From positions 1 through 43,554 of the forward strand of contig CANBRQ010000013.1 of NCBI GenBank assembly GCA_947371955.1: a stretch of 43,554 bases of DNA. Direction: 5' to 3'. Below, in pieces: positions 1-8,161 of this stretch. This DNA comes from Paracoccaceae bacterium. GTDB taxonomy: Bacteria > Pseudomonadota > Alphaproteobacteria > Rhodobacterales > Rhodobacteraceae. A model generated the notes under the pieces. The model did not search any database. It had not been told where the DNA came from and saw only the letters and a program-made list of their open reading frames with translations. Numbering within the stretch: position 1 is the stretch's first letter; each line of letters begins with the position of its first letter. The position numbers and the translations under genes were made by a program.

Positions 1-71
1 AAAGCAAGACGCAAGGAAGACGGCCCGGTTTTGTTAACCCCAAATTAACCAAAACATGAGAAACCAATGCC

Positions 72-359
72 ATGCGCTTGATATCCCTCACCCTTCTGCT
101 GGCTGCCTGTGGCGCCTCCCCCGCCCCCCTGATGATGGGCGCGCAAAAGGTTAACGTCACGGTCGGTGCCCATGACTACACCGTCTGGCGCCGCGACAAG
201 GCGTTTGAGGTGGTGCGTCTGGGCTATGTCAAGCGGTCAGAGATGCCCGAGATCGAGGCCACCATGCTGGCCGTCGTGGCCAAGGTCACCGGCTGCACGC
301 CCAAGGTCGAAACGGGGGATGGTGGAGAGGCGCGGGGCACGCTTACGGCTTGTAAATAA
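72..359 (+). CDS. Small putative lipoprotein, unknown function
   Basis: This encodes 95 residues. The N-terminus is a short hydrophobic signal ending in LLAAC, a good lipobox, so the mature protein should begin at Cys13 with a lipid anchor. The remainder is short and polar, with a second Cys pair (CTPK near residue 75 and the penultimate Cys) that could form a disulfide. I do not recognise a domain. The 3' end overlaps the convergent gene at 343-534 by 17 bases. The call rests on the signal peptide and GC3-biased codons; function is unknown. Confidence 0.65.
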   Translation: MRLISLTLLLAACGASPAPLMMGAQKVNVTVGAHDYTVWRRDKAFEVVRLGYVKRSEMPEIEATMLAVVAKVTGCTPKVETGDGGEARGTLTACK

Positions 360-534
360 ACAATTTATAGCCCGCATAGACCCCTGCCGCGCCAAACAGC
401 AGCGCCCACATCGGGTTTCCCATCCACAATTCCACCACTGCCCAGGCCAGCGGGACCGCCGTGGTGACAACCCGAACCCAAGTCTTTGAAAACATGGGGT
501 GATCGGGGTCAAGCAAGGGCTTGCGCGGTGTCAA
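343..534 (-). CDS. Small membrane protein, conserved-hypothetical type
   Basis: This encodes 63 residues. A polar N-terminus containing DPDHPMF precedes two hydrophobic segments (about 20-37 and 42-58) separated by a short loop, so it is probably a two-helix inner-membrane protein. The start used is a TTG at 534; an internal ATG at 495 would remove 13 residues. Neither has a clear ribosome site. I kept the longer form because the DPDHP stretch looks like part of the protein. It lies downstream of uvrB on the same strand with a 151-base gap. Function unknown. Confidence 0.55.
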   Translation of the reverse strand: MTPRKPLLDPDHPMFSKTWVRVVTTAVPLAWAVVELWMGNPMWALLFGAAGVYAGYKLFIYKP

Positions 535-685
535 AGGGCACCGCCAGGCGGCTGAAGCAAACTCTCGTGATCCGTCATGTCATCCCGTCCCTATGGGTTG
601 CGAAACAGCAGCCAAACCCGGCCGCGCTTAAGCAGTCGTTAAACAGTTTGTCGTAGCCTTAGTCCACCCAGCACCGAAGAAAGGC

Positions 686-2863
686 CTACCGCCGCCGCGC
701 CTTGCCGCCCCGCTGCCCCGCCCGCCCGGCGGTCGAGCGGCCGGATTTCGAAACCGCCTCATCGACCGCTTCGTCAATCACACTCTGCCGCGCCAAAGGA
801 TCATCCGCCACCGCAAGTTCCACAGCCTCCAGTCGTTTGACCTCATCCCGCAACCTTGCGGCCTCTTCGAATTCCAGATTCTCGGCGGCTTTGCGCATCT
901 GCAGGCGCAAAGCGTCCAAGTGCGCCGCAAGATTCTGGCCGACATTGGCCTTGTCGACTTTCGCCGTGATGCGCGCCTGATCCGTATCGCCTTGCCACAA
1001 CCCATGCAGAACGTCCTCGACGTTCTTCTTCACGGTTTGCGGTGTGATGCCGTGTTCAAGGTTGTAAGCCACCTGCTTGGCGCGCCTGCGATCCGTTTCG
1101 CCCATGGCGCGTTCCATGCTGCCGGTGATCCGGTCGGCATACATGATGACGCGGCCCTCTTCGTTCCGCGCCGCCCGCCCGATGGTCTGGATCAACGAGG
1201 TTTCGGACCGCAGGAAACCCTCCTTGTCGGCATCCAAGATAGCCACCAGCCCGCATTCCGGAATGTCCAACCCTTCGCGCAAAAGGTTGATGCCCACCAG
1301 CACATCAAACGCACCAAGCCGTAAATCCCGTAGAATTTCAATGCGTTCCAGGGTGTCGATGTCCGAGTGCATATAGCGGATACGGATGCCCTGCTCGTGC
1401 ATGTAGTCCGTCAGATCCTCCGCCATCCGCTTGGTCAGCGTCGTCACCAGTGTCCGCATGCCGCGCAATGACACCTTCCGCACCTCATCCAGCAGGTCAT
1501 CGACCTGCATCTCGACGGGGCGGATTTCCACCATCGGGTCGACCAGACCGGTCGGCCGGATCACCTGTTCGACAAAGGCGCCACCCGCCTGCTCCAACTC
1601 CCAGGCAGAGGGCGTGGCCGAGACGAACACCGATTGCGGCCGCATCGCATCCCATTCTTCGAACTTCAGGGGCCGGTTGTCCATGCAGGAGGGCAGGCGG
1701 AAGCCATGCTCGGCCAGCGTCATCTTGCGCCGGAAGTCGCCCTTGTACATCCCGCCGATCTGCGGGACCGAGACGTGGGATTCGTCTGCAAAAACAATGG
1801 CATTTTCCGGGATGAACTCGAACAGCGTCGGTGGCGGCTCGCCCGGCGCGCGGCCCGTCAGATAGCGGGAATAGTTCTCGATGCCCGCACAGGCCCCGGT
1901 CGCTTCGATCATCTCGACGTCGAAATTGGTGCGTTGCTCCAGCCGTTGCGCCTCCAGCAACTTTCCCTCCGCCACAAAGCGGTCCAGAGTCTGCTGCAAC
2001 TCGAATTTGATCCCCTTCACCGCCTGCTGCAGCGTCGGGCGGGGGGTCACGTAGTGCGAGTTCGCATAGATGCGGATCTGCTTGAACACATCGGTCTTGG
2101 CCCCGGTCAAAGGGTCAAATTCGATAATCGCTTCAAGCTCTTCGCCAAAGAAGGAAAATCGCCAGGCCCGGTCCTCCAAGTGAGCGGGCCAGAGTTCAAT
2201 CGTATCCCCCCGCACCCGGAACGACCCGCGCGCAAAGGCCATCTCATTGCGCCGATAAGCTTGCCCCACCAGTTCACCGATCACCTTCCGTGGATCGTAG
2301 CTTTGCCCCACAATCAGGTCCTGCGTCATCGCCGAATAGGTCTCGACCGAGCCGATGCCGTAGATGCACGACACCGAGGCGATGATGATCACGTCATCCC
2401 GCTCCAACAGCGCCCGGGTGGCTGAGTGGCGCATCCGGTCGATCTGTTCGTTGATCTGGGATTCCTTCTCGATATAGGTGTCAGTGCGGGCGACATAGGC
2501 TTCGGGCTGATAGTAGTCGTAGTAGGACACGAAGTATTCCACCGCATTCTCAGGGAAAAACCCTTTGAATTCAGCATATAGCTGCGCCGCGAGCGTCTTG
2601 TTGGGCGCAAGGATGATGGCAGGCCGCTGGGTTTCTTCGATCACCTTGGCCATGGTGAAGGTCTTGCCGGTGCCCGTGGCTCCCAGCAGAACCTGATCAT
2701 GGTCGCCCGCCAGAACCCCCTTGGACAGTTCCGCAATCGCCGTCGGCTGGTCGCCCGCCGGCTGGAAGGGGGAGTGCATGACAAAACGCCGTCCACCCTC
2801 CAGCTTGGGCCGGGTCAGGACCTCGGGGCGCGTGTCGAGGGCGTTGGAATTGTTGTGCGGCAT
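686..2863 (-). CDS. uvrB: Excinuclease ABC subunit B
   Basis: UvrB is the damage-verification helicase of nucleotide excision repair: UvrA loads it on lesions and it then recruits UvrC. The 725-residue product has Walker A GATGTGKT early in helicase domain 1, the Tyr-rich beta-hairpin region (YFVSYYDYYQPEAY) that clamps DNA, the DESH box, the later helicase motifs (LLREGLDIPE, QTIGRAARN) and a C-terminal UVR motif around ARLRDEVKRLE. It is longer than the usual ~670 residues because of an N-terminal extension of about 27 residues and a basic Gly/Arg tail. The ATG at 2863 has AAGGG upstream. A near-consensus SOS box lies 36 bases before the start. Confidence 0.98.
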   Translation of the reverse strand: MPHNNSNALDTRPEVLTRPKLEGGRRFVMHSPFQPAGDQPTAIAELSKGVLAGDHDQVLLGATGTGKTFTMAKVIEETQRPAIILAPNKTLAAQLYAEFKGFFPENAVEYFVSYYDYYQPEAYVARTDTYIEKESQINEQIDRMRHSATRALLERDDVIIIASVSCIYGIGSVETYSAMTQDLIVGQSYDPRKVIGELVGQAYRRNEMAFARGSFRVRGDTIELWPAHLEDRAWRFSFFGEELEAIIEFDPLTGAKTDVFKQIRIYANSHYVTPRPTLQQAVKGIKFELQQTLDRFVAEGKLLEAQRLEQRTNFDVEMIEATGACAGIENYSRYLTGRAPGEPPPTLFEFIPENAIVFADESHVSVPQIGGMYKGDFRRKMTLAEHGFRLPSCMDNRPLKFEEWDAMRPQSVFVSATPSAWELEQAGGAFVEQVIRPTGLVDPMVEIRPVEMQVDDLLDEVRKVSLRGMRTLVTTLTKRMAEDLTDYMHEQGIRIRYMHSDIDTLERIEILRDLRLGAFDVLVGINLLREGLDIPECGLVAILDADKEGFLRSETSLIQTIGRAARNEEGRVIMYADRITGSMERAMGETDRRRAKQVAYNLEHGITPQTVKKNVEDVLHGLWQGDTDQARITAKVDKANVGQNLAAHLDALRLQMRKAAENLEFEEAARLRDEVKRLEAVELAVADDPLARQSVIDEAVDEAVSKSGRSTAGRAGQRGGKARRR

Positions 2864-2898
2864 GATGATTCCCTTACCCGGCGGGGTTCACCCAATCT

Positions 2899-2913
2899 AT
2901 TCCGTTTTTGTTC
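2899..2913. promoter_or_regulatory. Candidate LexA (SOS) box upstream of uvrB
   Basis: ATTC-N7-GTTC differs by one base from GTTC-N7-GTTC, the LexA recognition direct repeat known for Rhodobacter and other Alphaproteobacteria. It sits 36-50 bases before the uvrB start, where a repressor would overlap the promoter. The match is seen directly; LexA control is inferred. Confidence 0.5.
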
Positions 2914-2989
2914 CCGTTAAAGGGGGGCGGTTAACGATGTCGTAACCCCTCTTGCGGCAAGGTAAAGAAAAGCCGTTCAACTTTAGGGA

Positions 2990-3014
2990 AAAGATGGATC
3001 AAACATGCATCTTT
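2990..3014 (+). other. Short inverted repeat in the uvrB / complex I subunit intergenic region
   Basis: AAAGATG (2990-2996) pairs with CATCTTT (3008-3014), giving a 7-bp stem with an 11-base loop. It lies 53 bases before the larger inverted repeat at 3067-3120, in the 319-base gene-free stretch between the divergent genes uvrB and the NDUFS4-like gene. It could belong to a leader or small RNA, or be chance. Confidence 0.35.
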
Positions 3015-3066
3015 CGGTTGAGAATCGCGGGCGCTCGGGGCAGATTGACCGGGCAAGCAGCAAACA

Positions 3067-3120
3067 CTGTCGGCTGGTTACAGCACACACCCCACCCCAC
3101 TCCCAGTGGCCAGCCGACAG
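3067..3120 (+). other. Strong inverted repeat with nested hairpin (leader or small RNA candidate)
   Basis: CTGTCGGCTGG (3067-3077) and CCAGCCGACAG (3110-3120) form a perfect 11-bp stem. Immediately inside it, CCACT (3097-3101) and AGTGG (3105-3109) form a 5-bp hairpin that would stack on the outer stem. A C/A-rich single strand fills the rest of the loop. CTTGCTTTTATC follows, so on the + strand it resembles a terminator or the 3' end of a small RNA, ending about 60 bases before the next start codon. No family was recognised. Confidence 0.5.
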
Positions 3121-3182
3121 CATCTTGCTTTTATCCCCCAACTTCGGAATAAAGCGGCAGCCCTGAATTTGTGAGGTTTTTC

Positions 3183-3494
3183 ATGCGTGCGCGCATCTAC
3201 CAACCCGCCAAGACTGCCATGCAGTCCGGCACCGCCAAAGCCAAAGGCTGGGTGCTGGAGTTTGCCCCCGCGACCGCCCGCGAAGTGGATCCGCTGATGG
3301 GCTGGACCTCGTCGGATGACATGGACAGCCAGGTCCGACTGCGCTTCGACAGCCGTCAGGCGGCTGAGGAGTATGCCACCGCCCGCGGGATCGCCTTCGA
3401 CGTGGTCGATCCGCATGCCCGCCGCGCCAACATCCGGCCGGGTGGCTATGGCGAGAATTTCGCGACGAACCGCAAGGGCGTCTGGACGCACTGA
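3183..3494 (+). CDS. NDUFS4-like respiratory complex I accessory subunit
   Basis: This encodes 103 residues with the ETC complex I conserved region. Hallmarks are the N-terminal [15 protein letters not shown], the central WVLEF and [10 protein letters not shown] motif, and a C-terminal basic stretch with [11 protein letters not shown]. In mitochondria NDUFS4 is an 18-kDa accessory subunit on the peripheral arm near the NADH-oxidising module; alphaproteobacterial homologues are encoded away from the nuo cluster, as here. An in-frame GTG at 3171 would add four residues, but the ATG at 3183 matches the family start MRARIY. It should be a soluble protein docked on the cytoplasmic arm. Confidence 0.88.
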   Translation: MRARIYQPAKTAMQSGTAKAKGWVLEFAPATAREVDPLMGWTSSDDMDSQVRLRFDSRQAAEEYATARGIAFDVVDPHARRANIRPGGYGENFATNRKGVWTH

Positions 3495-3538
3495 TCATTT
3501 GCCCCGCGAGCCGGGTCCTTAAACCGTTGGAGATTATC

Positions 3539-4978
3539 TTGAAAAAACATGCACTTGCCCTTATTCCTTTCTTGATGGCCTCGGCTGCGGTGGCAGAGCC
3601 CGCGACGGAAGATGGGGCGGCCCATCTGACGGAAGTGTTCCAGACCTATCTGGGCACCACCGAGGGCGTCGTGACCGTTGCGGCCAATGGCGATGCCTAT
3701 GACCTGACGCTGGATGCCACCCCCTTGATTGCGCTGGGAAAAGACTCTGGCGTTACGGGGACCGTGACGCCGGTTGAACTGTCGGTGACCGACAATGGCG
3801 ATGGCACCTGGGACGTCTCGATGGATCAGGCGATCTCGATCGCGGTATCGGTGCCCAATGCCTTCGACCTGAAGGAAGATGTCGCATCGCAGAGCTTCGA
3901 GGGCACGTTTGACGAAAGCCTGATGGCCTTCAGCGCCATCAAGGGTGAGTTTTCAGGCGTCAAGGTCACCGAAACCATCCAGACCCCGGATCAGGCGCCG
4001 ACCACGGCCGAGGTCAGCCTCGACAAGGGCAGCTTCGAGGGGACGGGCGTCGCGGGCGCTTCGGGGGGGGCGGATATCGGCCTGACCCTGACCGCATCGG
4101 GCCTGACCGAAGCGATGCAGGTCTCGCCGGGGCCGGGCCAGCCGCCGATGCCCATCTCGCTCAAGGCCGAGGGGCTGAGCGAGGTGATCAAGGGCAGCGG
4201 CTTCATGTTCGACGGCATCTTCAAGACCACCGCCTGGGTTGTGGCGCATCCGGATCAGGATGCACGCAAGGCTGACCTCGCGGGTTTCAAGACCATCATC
4301 ACCGGTGCCATGCCCTTCTTCGGCAACATGGATGCCAGCGGCAAGGTCACCAAACTGTCGGTCGACACGCCGGTCGGCACGGTTGCCCTGGATGAGCTGG
4401 GATTTAACGTGGACATCAACGGCGCTGTCGCCGACGGCAAGTTCCGCGAGGCGTTTTCGCTGTCCGGCCTGACCTTGCCGCCGGGTCTGGTCCCCGCCTG
4501 GGCCGCGCCGATCCTGCCGCAGAAGCTGTCGCTTGACGTACAAGTCACTGATTTCGATGCCGCCGCCGGCCTGACCGCCGCGCTGGAGGGGTTGGATCAA
4601 ACTGGCGGCATGACCGACATGACCGCGCAGAACCAGAAGATGCAGGCCGCTTTCCTGCCCAAAGGGGCTGTCACCATCACGCTCAATCCCGGCAGCCTGG
4701 CTGGCGATGGTTATGAGCTGACCTATGAAGGCGCGATGGTCGCGGGCCCCAACACACCGGTGCCGACCGGGACCGCGAAGGTCACCCTCATCGGGGCTGA
4801 CAAGCTGCAAGCCGCCCTGCAGGCCGCGCCTGATGACATGAAGGCGCAGGCGATGATGGGCTTTGGCATGGCACAGGGCATGGCCAAGAAAGATGGCGAC
4901 AAGCTGGTCTGGGAGATTGACGCCTCCAAGCCGGGCGCCGTTTCGGTCAACGGCACCGCGCTGATGGGTGGCAATTGA
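3539..4978 (+). CDS. DUF2125-type exported protein
   Basis: About 479 residues of the kind grouped as DUF2125 in Rhodobacterales. I chose the TTG at 3539 because GGAG (3529-3532) lies six bases upstream and translation then begins with a clean signal peptide, MKKHALALIPFLMASAAVA, cleaved before Glu. The mature part is acidic, rich in Thr, Gly and Asp, and repetitive in beta-strand-like segments, suggesting a periplasmic or outer-membrane-associated beta-rich protein. It shares a 4-base overlap with the acetyltransferase downstream, so the two are probably co-translated. Function is unknown. Confidence 0.8.
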   Translation: MKKHALALIPFLMASAAVAEPATEDGAAHLTEVFQTYLGTTEGVVTVAANGDAYDLTLDATPLIALGKDSGVTGTVTPVELSVTDNGDGTWDVSMDQAISIAVSVPNAFDLKEDVASQSFEGTFDESLMAFSAIKGEFSGVKVTETIQTPDQAPTTAEVSLDKGSFEGTGVAGASGGADIGLTLTASGLTEAMQVSPGPGQPPMPISLKAEGLSEVIKGSGFMFDGIFKTTAWVVAHPDQDARKADLAGFKTIITGAMPFFGNMDASGKVTKLSVDTPVGTVALDELGFNVDINGAVADGKFREAFSLSGLTLPPGLVPAWAAPILPQKLSLDVQVTDFDAAAGLTAALEGLDQTGGMTDMTAQNQKMQAAFLPKGAVTITLNPGSLAGDGYELTYEGAMVAGPNTPVPTGTAKVTLIGADKLQAALQAAPDDMKAQAMMGFGMAQGMAKKDGDKLVWEIDASKPGAVSVNGTALMGGN

Positions 4979-5439
4979 GCCTGACGATCGCACGGGAAAG
5001 TCCGGTCGGTCCTGATCTGGCGCTGCTCTTCGCGCGGCATACGGCGGATATGCATGCCGATACGCCGCCCGAAAGCATCCACATGATGGACGCCAGCGCG
5101 TTGAATGAGGCCGGCGCGCAGTTTTTCGTGCTGCGCGACGACGGGATGCCCATCGCCATGGGTGCCTTCAAGCCCTTTGAAGGCAGCCATGCTGAAATCA
5201 AATCGATGCATGTCCTGAACGAGTACCGGGGCAGGGGCCTGTCACGGCTGATGCTGAACCACATCCTACAAGAGGCGACAGCGGCGGGCATCGTCCGGCT
5301 AAGCCTTGAGACAGGCTCACAAGACATGTTCCTGCCAGCCCGCCTCTTGTATGAAAAGGCGGGCTTCACCGTTTGTCCGCCCTTCGGGGCTTATGTTCTG
5401 GACCCGATGTCGGTTTTCATGACGCGCACTCTTGCATGA
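4975..5439 (+). CDS. GNAT-family N-acetyltransferase
   Basis: This encodes 154 residues with a GCN5-type acetyltransferase fold: a strand with IAMGAFKPF, then the acetyl-CoA pyrophosphate-binding motif A (EIKSMHV..YRGRGLSRLML, about residues 72-93), then motif B with LYEKAGF near residue 125. The R-G-R-G-L-S loop fits the Q/R-x-x-G-x-G/A pattern apart from Ser in the last position. The TTG start overlaps the preceding stop codon (TTGA), a typical translational-coupling arrangement. The substrate cannot be told; members modify small amines, amino acids or protein N-termini. Confidence 0.88.
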   Translation: MSLTIARESPVGPDLALLFARHTADMHADTPPESIHMMDASALNEAGAQFFVLRDDGMPIAMGAFKPFEGSHAEIKSMHVLNEYRGRGLSRLMLNHILQEATAAGIVRLSLETGSQDMFLPARLLYEKAGFTVCPPFGAYVLDPMSVFMTRTLA

Positions 5440-5471
5440 CGTGCCGACACAAGCCAAAAGAGCGTGAACGC

Positions 5472-5548
5472 GGCCCCGTAGCTCAACTGGATAGAGCACC
5501 TGACTTCTAATCAGGATGTTGGGCGTTCGAGTCGTCCCGGGGTCGCCA
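5472..5548 (+). tRNA. tRNA-Arg (anticodon TCT)
   Basis: This is a complete 77-base cloverleaf with an encoded CCA. The acceptor stem GGCCCCG (5472-5478) pairs with CGGGGTC (5538-5544) through one G-U, followed by discriminator G5545 and CCA (5546-5548). The anticodon stem CCTGA/TCAGG (5499-5503/5511-5515) carries loop CTTCTAA with anticodon TCT at 5506-5508, reading AGA/AGG. The T arm is GGGCG/CGTCC with loop TTCGAGT. AGA/AGG codons look rare in the surrounding genes, as expected at this GC content. Confidence 0.97.
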
Positions 5549-5584
5549 AATTCTTTTCCACGCCGTGTGACATCGCCCGCAAGG

Positions 5585-6049
5585 TCAGGCGTTCCGCCGG
5601 GCCTCGAGCATGTTCAGCTTGCGCCAGCGCGGGTCGCCCGACACTTCGGCGCCGACCCAGTCCGGCAGGACAACCGGATAGTCCGCCCGTGGCAACTCGA
5701 TCTCCGCCAGAATGACACCTTCCAGCGGGGCGTCATATTCGTCGATCTCCCAGACAAGGCTGCCAGCCGGCACAAGATGGCGGGTCTTGGACAGGATGCG
5801 CCCCTCGCAGTGGTGGTCCAGCAGCAGCTGCGCCTGTGCCATGTCCAGCGGCAACTCAACCTCTTCGCGCTGCAGGCCCTCACGACGCCCCTTGAAGGTC
5901 AGCGTCGCATGCCCGTCGCAAAGCCGCACCCGCAGCTTGCGGCCTTCGGCATTCATCAGCAATCCGTCGACGATCTGCAGACTGTGCACAACGGCTTGCC
6001 GCCACGCATCCGTTGCCGTCAGGAATTTCCGTTCGATCTCAACCGCCAC
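5585..6049 (-). CDS. CYTH-domain protein (triphosphate tunnel metalloenzyme fold)
   Basis: About 154 residues beginning (M)AVEIERKFL, the ExExK signature that binds metal-triphosphate in the CYTH/TTM family (adenylate cyclase CyaB, thiamine triphosphatase, inorganic triphosphatase). Further family features are RLRLCDGHATLTFKGRR (about 40-57), EEVELPL (about 62-68), an EIDEYD segment and an AEIELP segment near the C-terminus, which supply the remaining acidic and basic residues of the tunnel. I prefer the GTG at 6049 because it puts ExExK at the N-terminus as in relatives; a TTG at 6112 would add 21 residues. It faces tRNA-Arg. Short, stand-alone members usually hydrolyse inorganic triphosphate or a related substrate; the exact one is not deducible. 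Confidence 0.87.
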   Translation of the reverse strand: MAVEIERKFLTATDAWRQAVVHSLQIVDGLLMNAEGRKLRVRLCDGHATLTFKGRREGLQREEVELPLDMAQAQLLLDHHCEGRILSKTRHLVPAGSLVWEIDEYDAPLEGVILAEIELPRADYPVVLPDWVGAEVSGDPRWRKLNMLEARRNA

Positions 6050-6151
6050 GCGCTTGTTCTTTTCGTGATCTTGGGGCGTCGGTCGCCCGGAACCGGCAAC
6101 TCCATCCGGCAACGGAGCGTTAATCGAAATTCATGAAGCCGTCATGCCCTT

Positions 6152-6195
6152 GTTGCAAACGCAACGCATGAAAGCGTCGTGAAGCAAACGCAACG
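6152..6195. promoter_or_regulatory. Direct repeats in front of the RpiR-type regulator, candidate operator
   Basis: The 12-mer GCAAACGCAACG occurs twice, at 6155-6166 and 6184-6195, start to start 29 bases. The first copy lies within a perfect inverted repeat GTTGC-AAAC-GCAAC (6152-6165). The second copy reaches the Shine-Dalgarno of the regulator gene. The spacing is close to three helical turns, so both copies face the same side of the DNA. Autoregulation by the RpiR protein is the natural inference. Confidence 0.5.
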
Positions 6196-6204
6196 GAGCA
6201 ATGC

Positions 6205-7143
6205 GTGCCGCAGGGTCGGTTTGATATGCGGATGGGCGCGCAACTGGCGCAGATGTCGCTGACAGAACAGCGGCTGGCGCGGGCGATTGCGCTGCACAAG
6301 GACCGGGTCGTGCTGGCCTCGGCCACGCAGATCGCAGATCTGGCGGGCACCAGCGATGCGACCTTGCTGCGCATGATCCGCGCCTTGGGCTATGAAACGC
6401 TGGCCGAACTGCGTGAGGATCTGCTGGCTGATCTGACCGGCGGTGCTGCACCCTCGTCGCGAATGCAGTTGTCAATTGAAGAGGCCGGTGCCGATCCGGC
6501 CCGGCTGCTCGCCCATGTCGTTGGCATTCAGGAAGATCATCTGGCCGCCCTGCGCGCCCCCCCCTTGGCCGCAGCCTTTGGTGCGGCGCTGGAGGTTCTG
6601 GCTGCCGCTGCGACCACCCATGTCTTCGGCCTAGGACCCTCGGGCGCGATGGCGCAGTATCTTGGCCTGCAACTGGCCCGGGTCGGACGGCCCGCCCATG
6701 CGCTGACCGCAAGCGGGATTGGTCTGGCTGATCAGATGCTTGCGATGCGGCCCGGCGATGCGCTGGTGCTTATCGCCTATGCCCCGCTCTACCGCGAAGT
6801 CCGCGCCGTGATGGACCGGGCCGAGGCGTTGGCTTTGCCCGTGGTCCTGATCTCTGACAGTCTGGGGCCTTTGCTGGAGGGCCGCATCGCGGTGACCCTT
6901 GACGTGCCGCGCGGCCGGTCCGAACACCTTGCCCTGCATTCCGCCACCATGGTGATGATCGAGGCGCTGGTGCTGGGCCTGTCTGCCCGCGACCGCGACC
7001 GCGCGCTGGATGCGCTCGATGATTTTGCCAGCCTGCGCGCCGCCATCGACAGCGGCTGGACCAAACGCGGCACCCGCCGCCGCAAGACACCCGAAATTCC
7101 CCCCCAGAATCCCCCGGCGGCTGAAATGCCGCCTTCCCCGTAA
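6205..7143 (+). CDS. RpiR/MurR-family transcriptional regulator
   Basis: This encodes 312 residues. The N-terminal 75 residues are the RpiR helix-turn-helix (LARAIALHKDRVVLASATQIADLAGTSDATLLRMIRALGY region). Residues about 125-260 form a SIS (sugar isomerase) domain with HVFGLGPSGAMAQYLGLQLARVG and the GDALVLIAYAPLYREV strand-helix, which normally binds a phosphorylated sugar or similar effector. The Pro- and charge-rich C-terminus is probably disordered. The GTG at 6205 is preceded by GGAG at six bases. It is the first gene of the ABC-importer operon that follows with a 12-base gap, so it most likely controls it. The effector is unknown. Confidence 0.88.
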   Translation: MPQGRFDMRMGAQLAQMSLTEQRLARAIALHKDRVVLASATQIADLAGTSDATLLRMIRALGYETLAELREDLLADLTGGAAPSSRMQLSIEEAGADPARLLAHVVGIQEDHLAALRAPPLAAAFGAALEVLAAAATTHVFGLGPSGAMAQYLGLQLARVGRPAHALTASGIGLADQMLAMRPGDALVLIAYAPLYREVRAVMDRAEALALPVVLISDSLGPLLEGRIAVTLDVPRGRSEHLALHSATMVMIEALVLGLSARDRDRALDALDDFASLRAAIDSGWTKRGTRRRKTPEIPPQNPPAAEMPPSP

Positions 7144-7155
7144 GGAGCCTTTAAG

Positions 7156-8154
7156 ATGATGAAACGCGCCTCCCTTGGCCTTGCCCTGCTGCTGTCCACC
7201 GCTGCCCTGCCTGCCATGGCTGCCGATCTGGTCCTGTACGATGCCCTCGACTTCGCCGGTCCCGTCGCTGCCGCCTTCACCAAGGCCACCGGCGTCACCG
7301 TTGACGTGGTGGAGCCCGGTTCGACCGGCGAAACCCTCGGCAAGATCGCTGCCGAAGGTCCGAACCCGCAATTCGACATCCTCTGGGTCGATGGCTCGGC
7401 GGTGTTCGAGCGTCTGCTGCAAGACGGTTCGCTGCAGGCGGTTCCGGCCGATGTTGCCGCTGCCATCAAGTTCAACGACCTCGGCAAGGCGCTGACCCCG
7501 GCCGATCTGGCCTATATCCCGACCGGCGCCTCGACCACGGCGATTGAAGTCAACACCACCAAGGTGGCCGAAGCCGATTATCCGAAGTCCTGGGCCGATC
7601 TGGCGAAGTTCGCCGGTGCCGTTGCTGCGAAGGACCCGAACCTGTCCGGCCCGGCCTACCAGTGGCTGGCGGGCTTCTTCCAGACCAATGGCGTTGACGC
7701 GGGCAAGGCCCTGCTGGCGCAGGTGCTGACCAACAAGGACCTGTCGGGTCTGGGCTCGGGCGGCAAGATCAACAAGGCCGTGCTGACCGGCGACGCCAAA
7801 GTCGGCATCAACCAGGACAGCTCGATCATCGCCAAGCAAGTCGGCGGAGAGCCGGTGGTCGCCGTCTACCCGTCGGAAGGCTCGGTTGCGCTTCCCGAAG
7901 GTCTGGGCATTGGCGCCAAGTCGCAGCACATGGACGCGGTCAAGAAATTCATCGCCTACGTGACCTCCGCTGAAGGTCAGGCCGCGATGCAGGCGGGCGA
8001 TGACACCGACTTCTTCTTCATCCCCGTCATCGATGGTGTGAAGCCCAAGGCGGAACGTCCGGCGATCACCTTCATCACGCTGGATGACAAAGTGGCTTCC
8101 GCGCATGAGACGGAATGGAAGCAGTGGTACAAAGACACCTTCGTTCCCCAGTGA
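7156..8154 (+). CDS. ABC transporter periplasmic substrate-binding protein (ferric-type family)
   Basis: This encodes 332 residues with a signal peptide cleaved after AMA (about residue 22). The mature protein is a type 2 periplasmic binding protein of the family that includes Fe3+ (FbpA/SfuA), thiamine and 2-aminoethylphosphonate binders. Typical parts are LVLYDALDFAGPVAAAFTKATG at the start, DILWVDGSAVFERLLQDG, and VYPSEGSVALPEGLGIGA followed by AVKKFIAYVTSAEGQAAM. AAGGAG lies eight bases before the ATG. It precedes a double permease and an ATPase on the same strand. The ligand is not certain; the permease type and the FTR1-like neighbour lean towards a metal such as Fe3+. Confidence 0.87.
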   Translation: MMKRASLGLALLLSTAALPAMAADLVLYDALDFAGPVAAAFTKATGVTVDVVEPGSTGETLGKIAAEGPNPQFDILWVDGSAVFERLLQDGSLQAVPADVAAAIKFNDLGKALTPADLAYIPTGASTTAIEVNTTKVAEADYPKSWADLAKFAGAVAAKDPNLSGPAYQWLAGFFQTNGVDAGKALLAQVLTNKDLSGLGSGGKINKAVLTGDAKVGINQDSSIIAKQVGGEPVVAVYPSEGSVALPEGLGIGAKSQHMDAVKKFIAYVTSAEGQAAMQAGDDTDFFFIPVIDGVKPKAERPAITFITLDDKVASAHETEWKQWYKDTFVPQ

Positions 8155-8161
8155 TCCGCAG

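Noticed and set aside
8-21. 14-base GACGCAAGGAAGAC also found at 26609-26622
   Set aside because: A few 14-base matches are expected by chance in 43 kb, and no longer flanking similarity supports a dispersed element.
535-685. Possible terminator or small gene after uvrB
   Set aside because: Only short, imperfect stems and no coding frame; nothing supportable.
3953-4993. 346-codon minus-strand open frame opposite the DUF2125 gene
   Set aside because: Same antisense GC artefact; the + strand product has a signal peptide and family resemblance.
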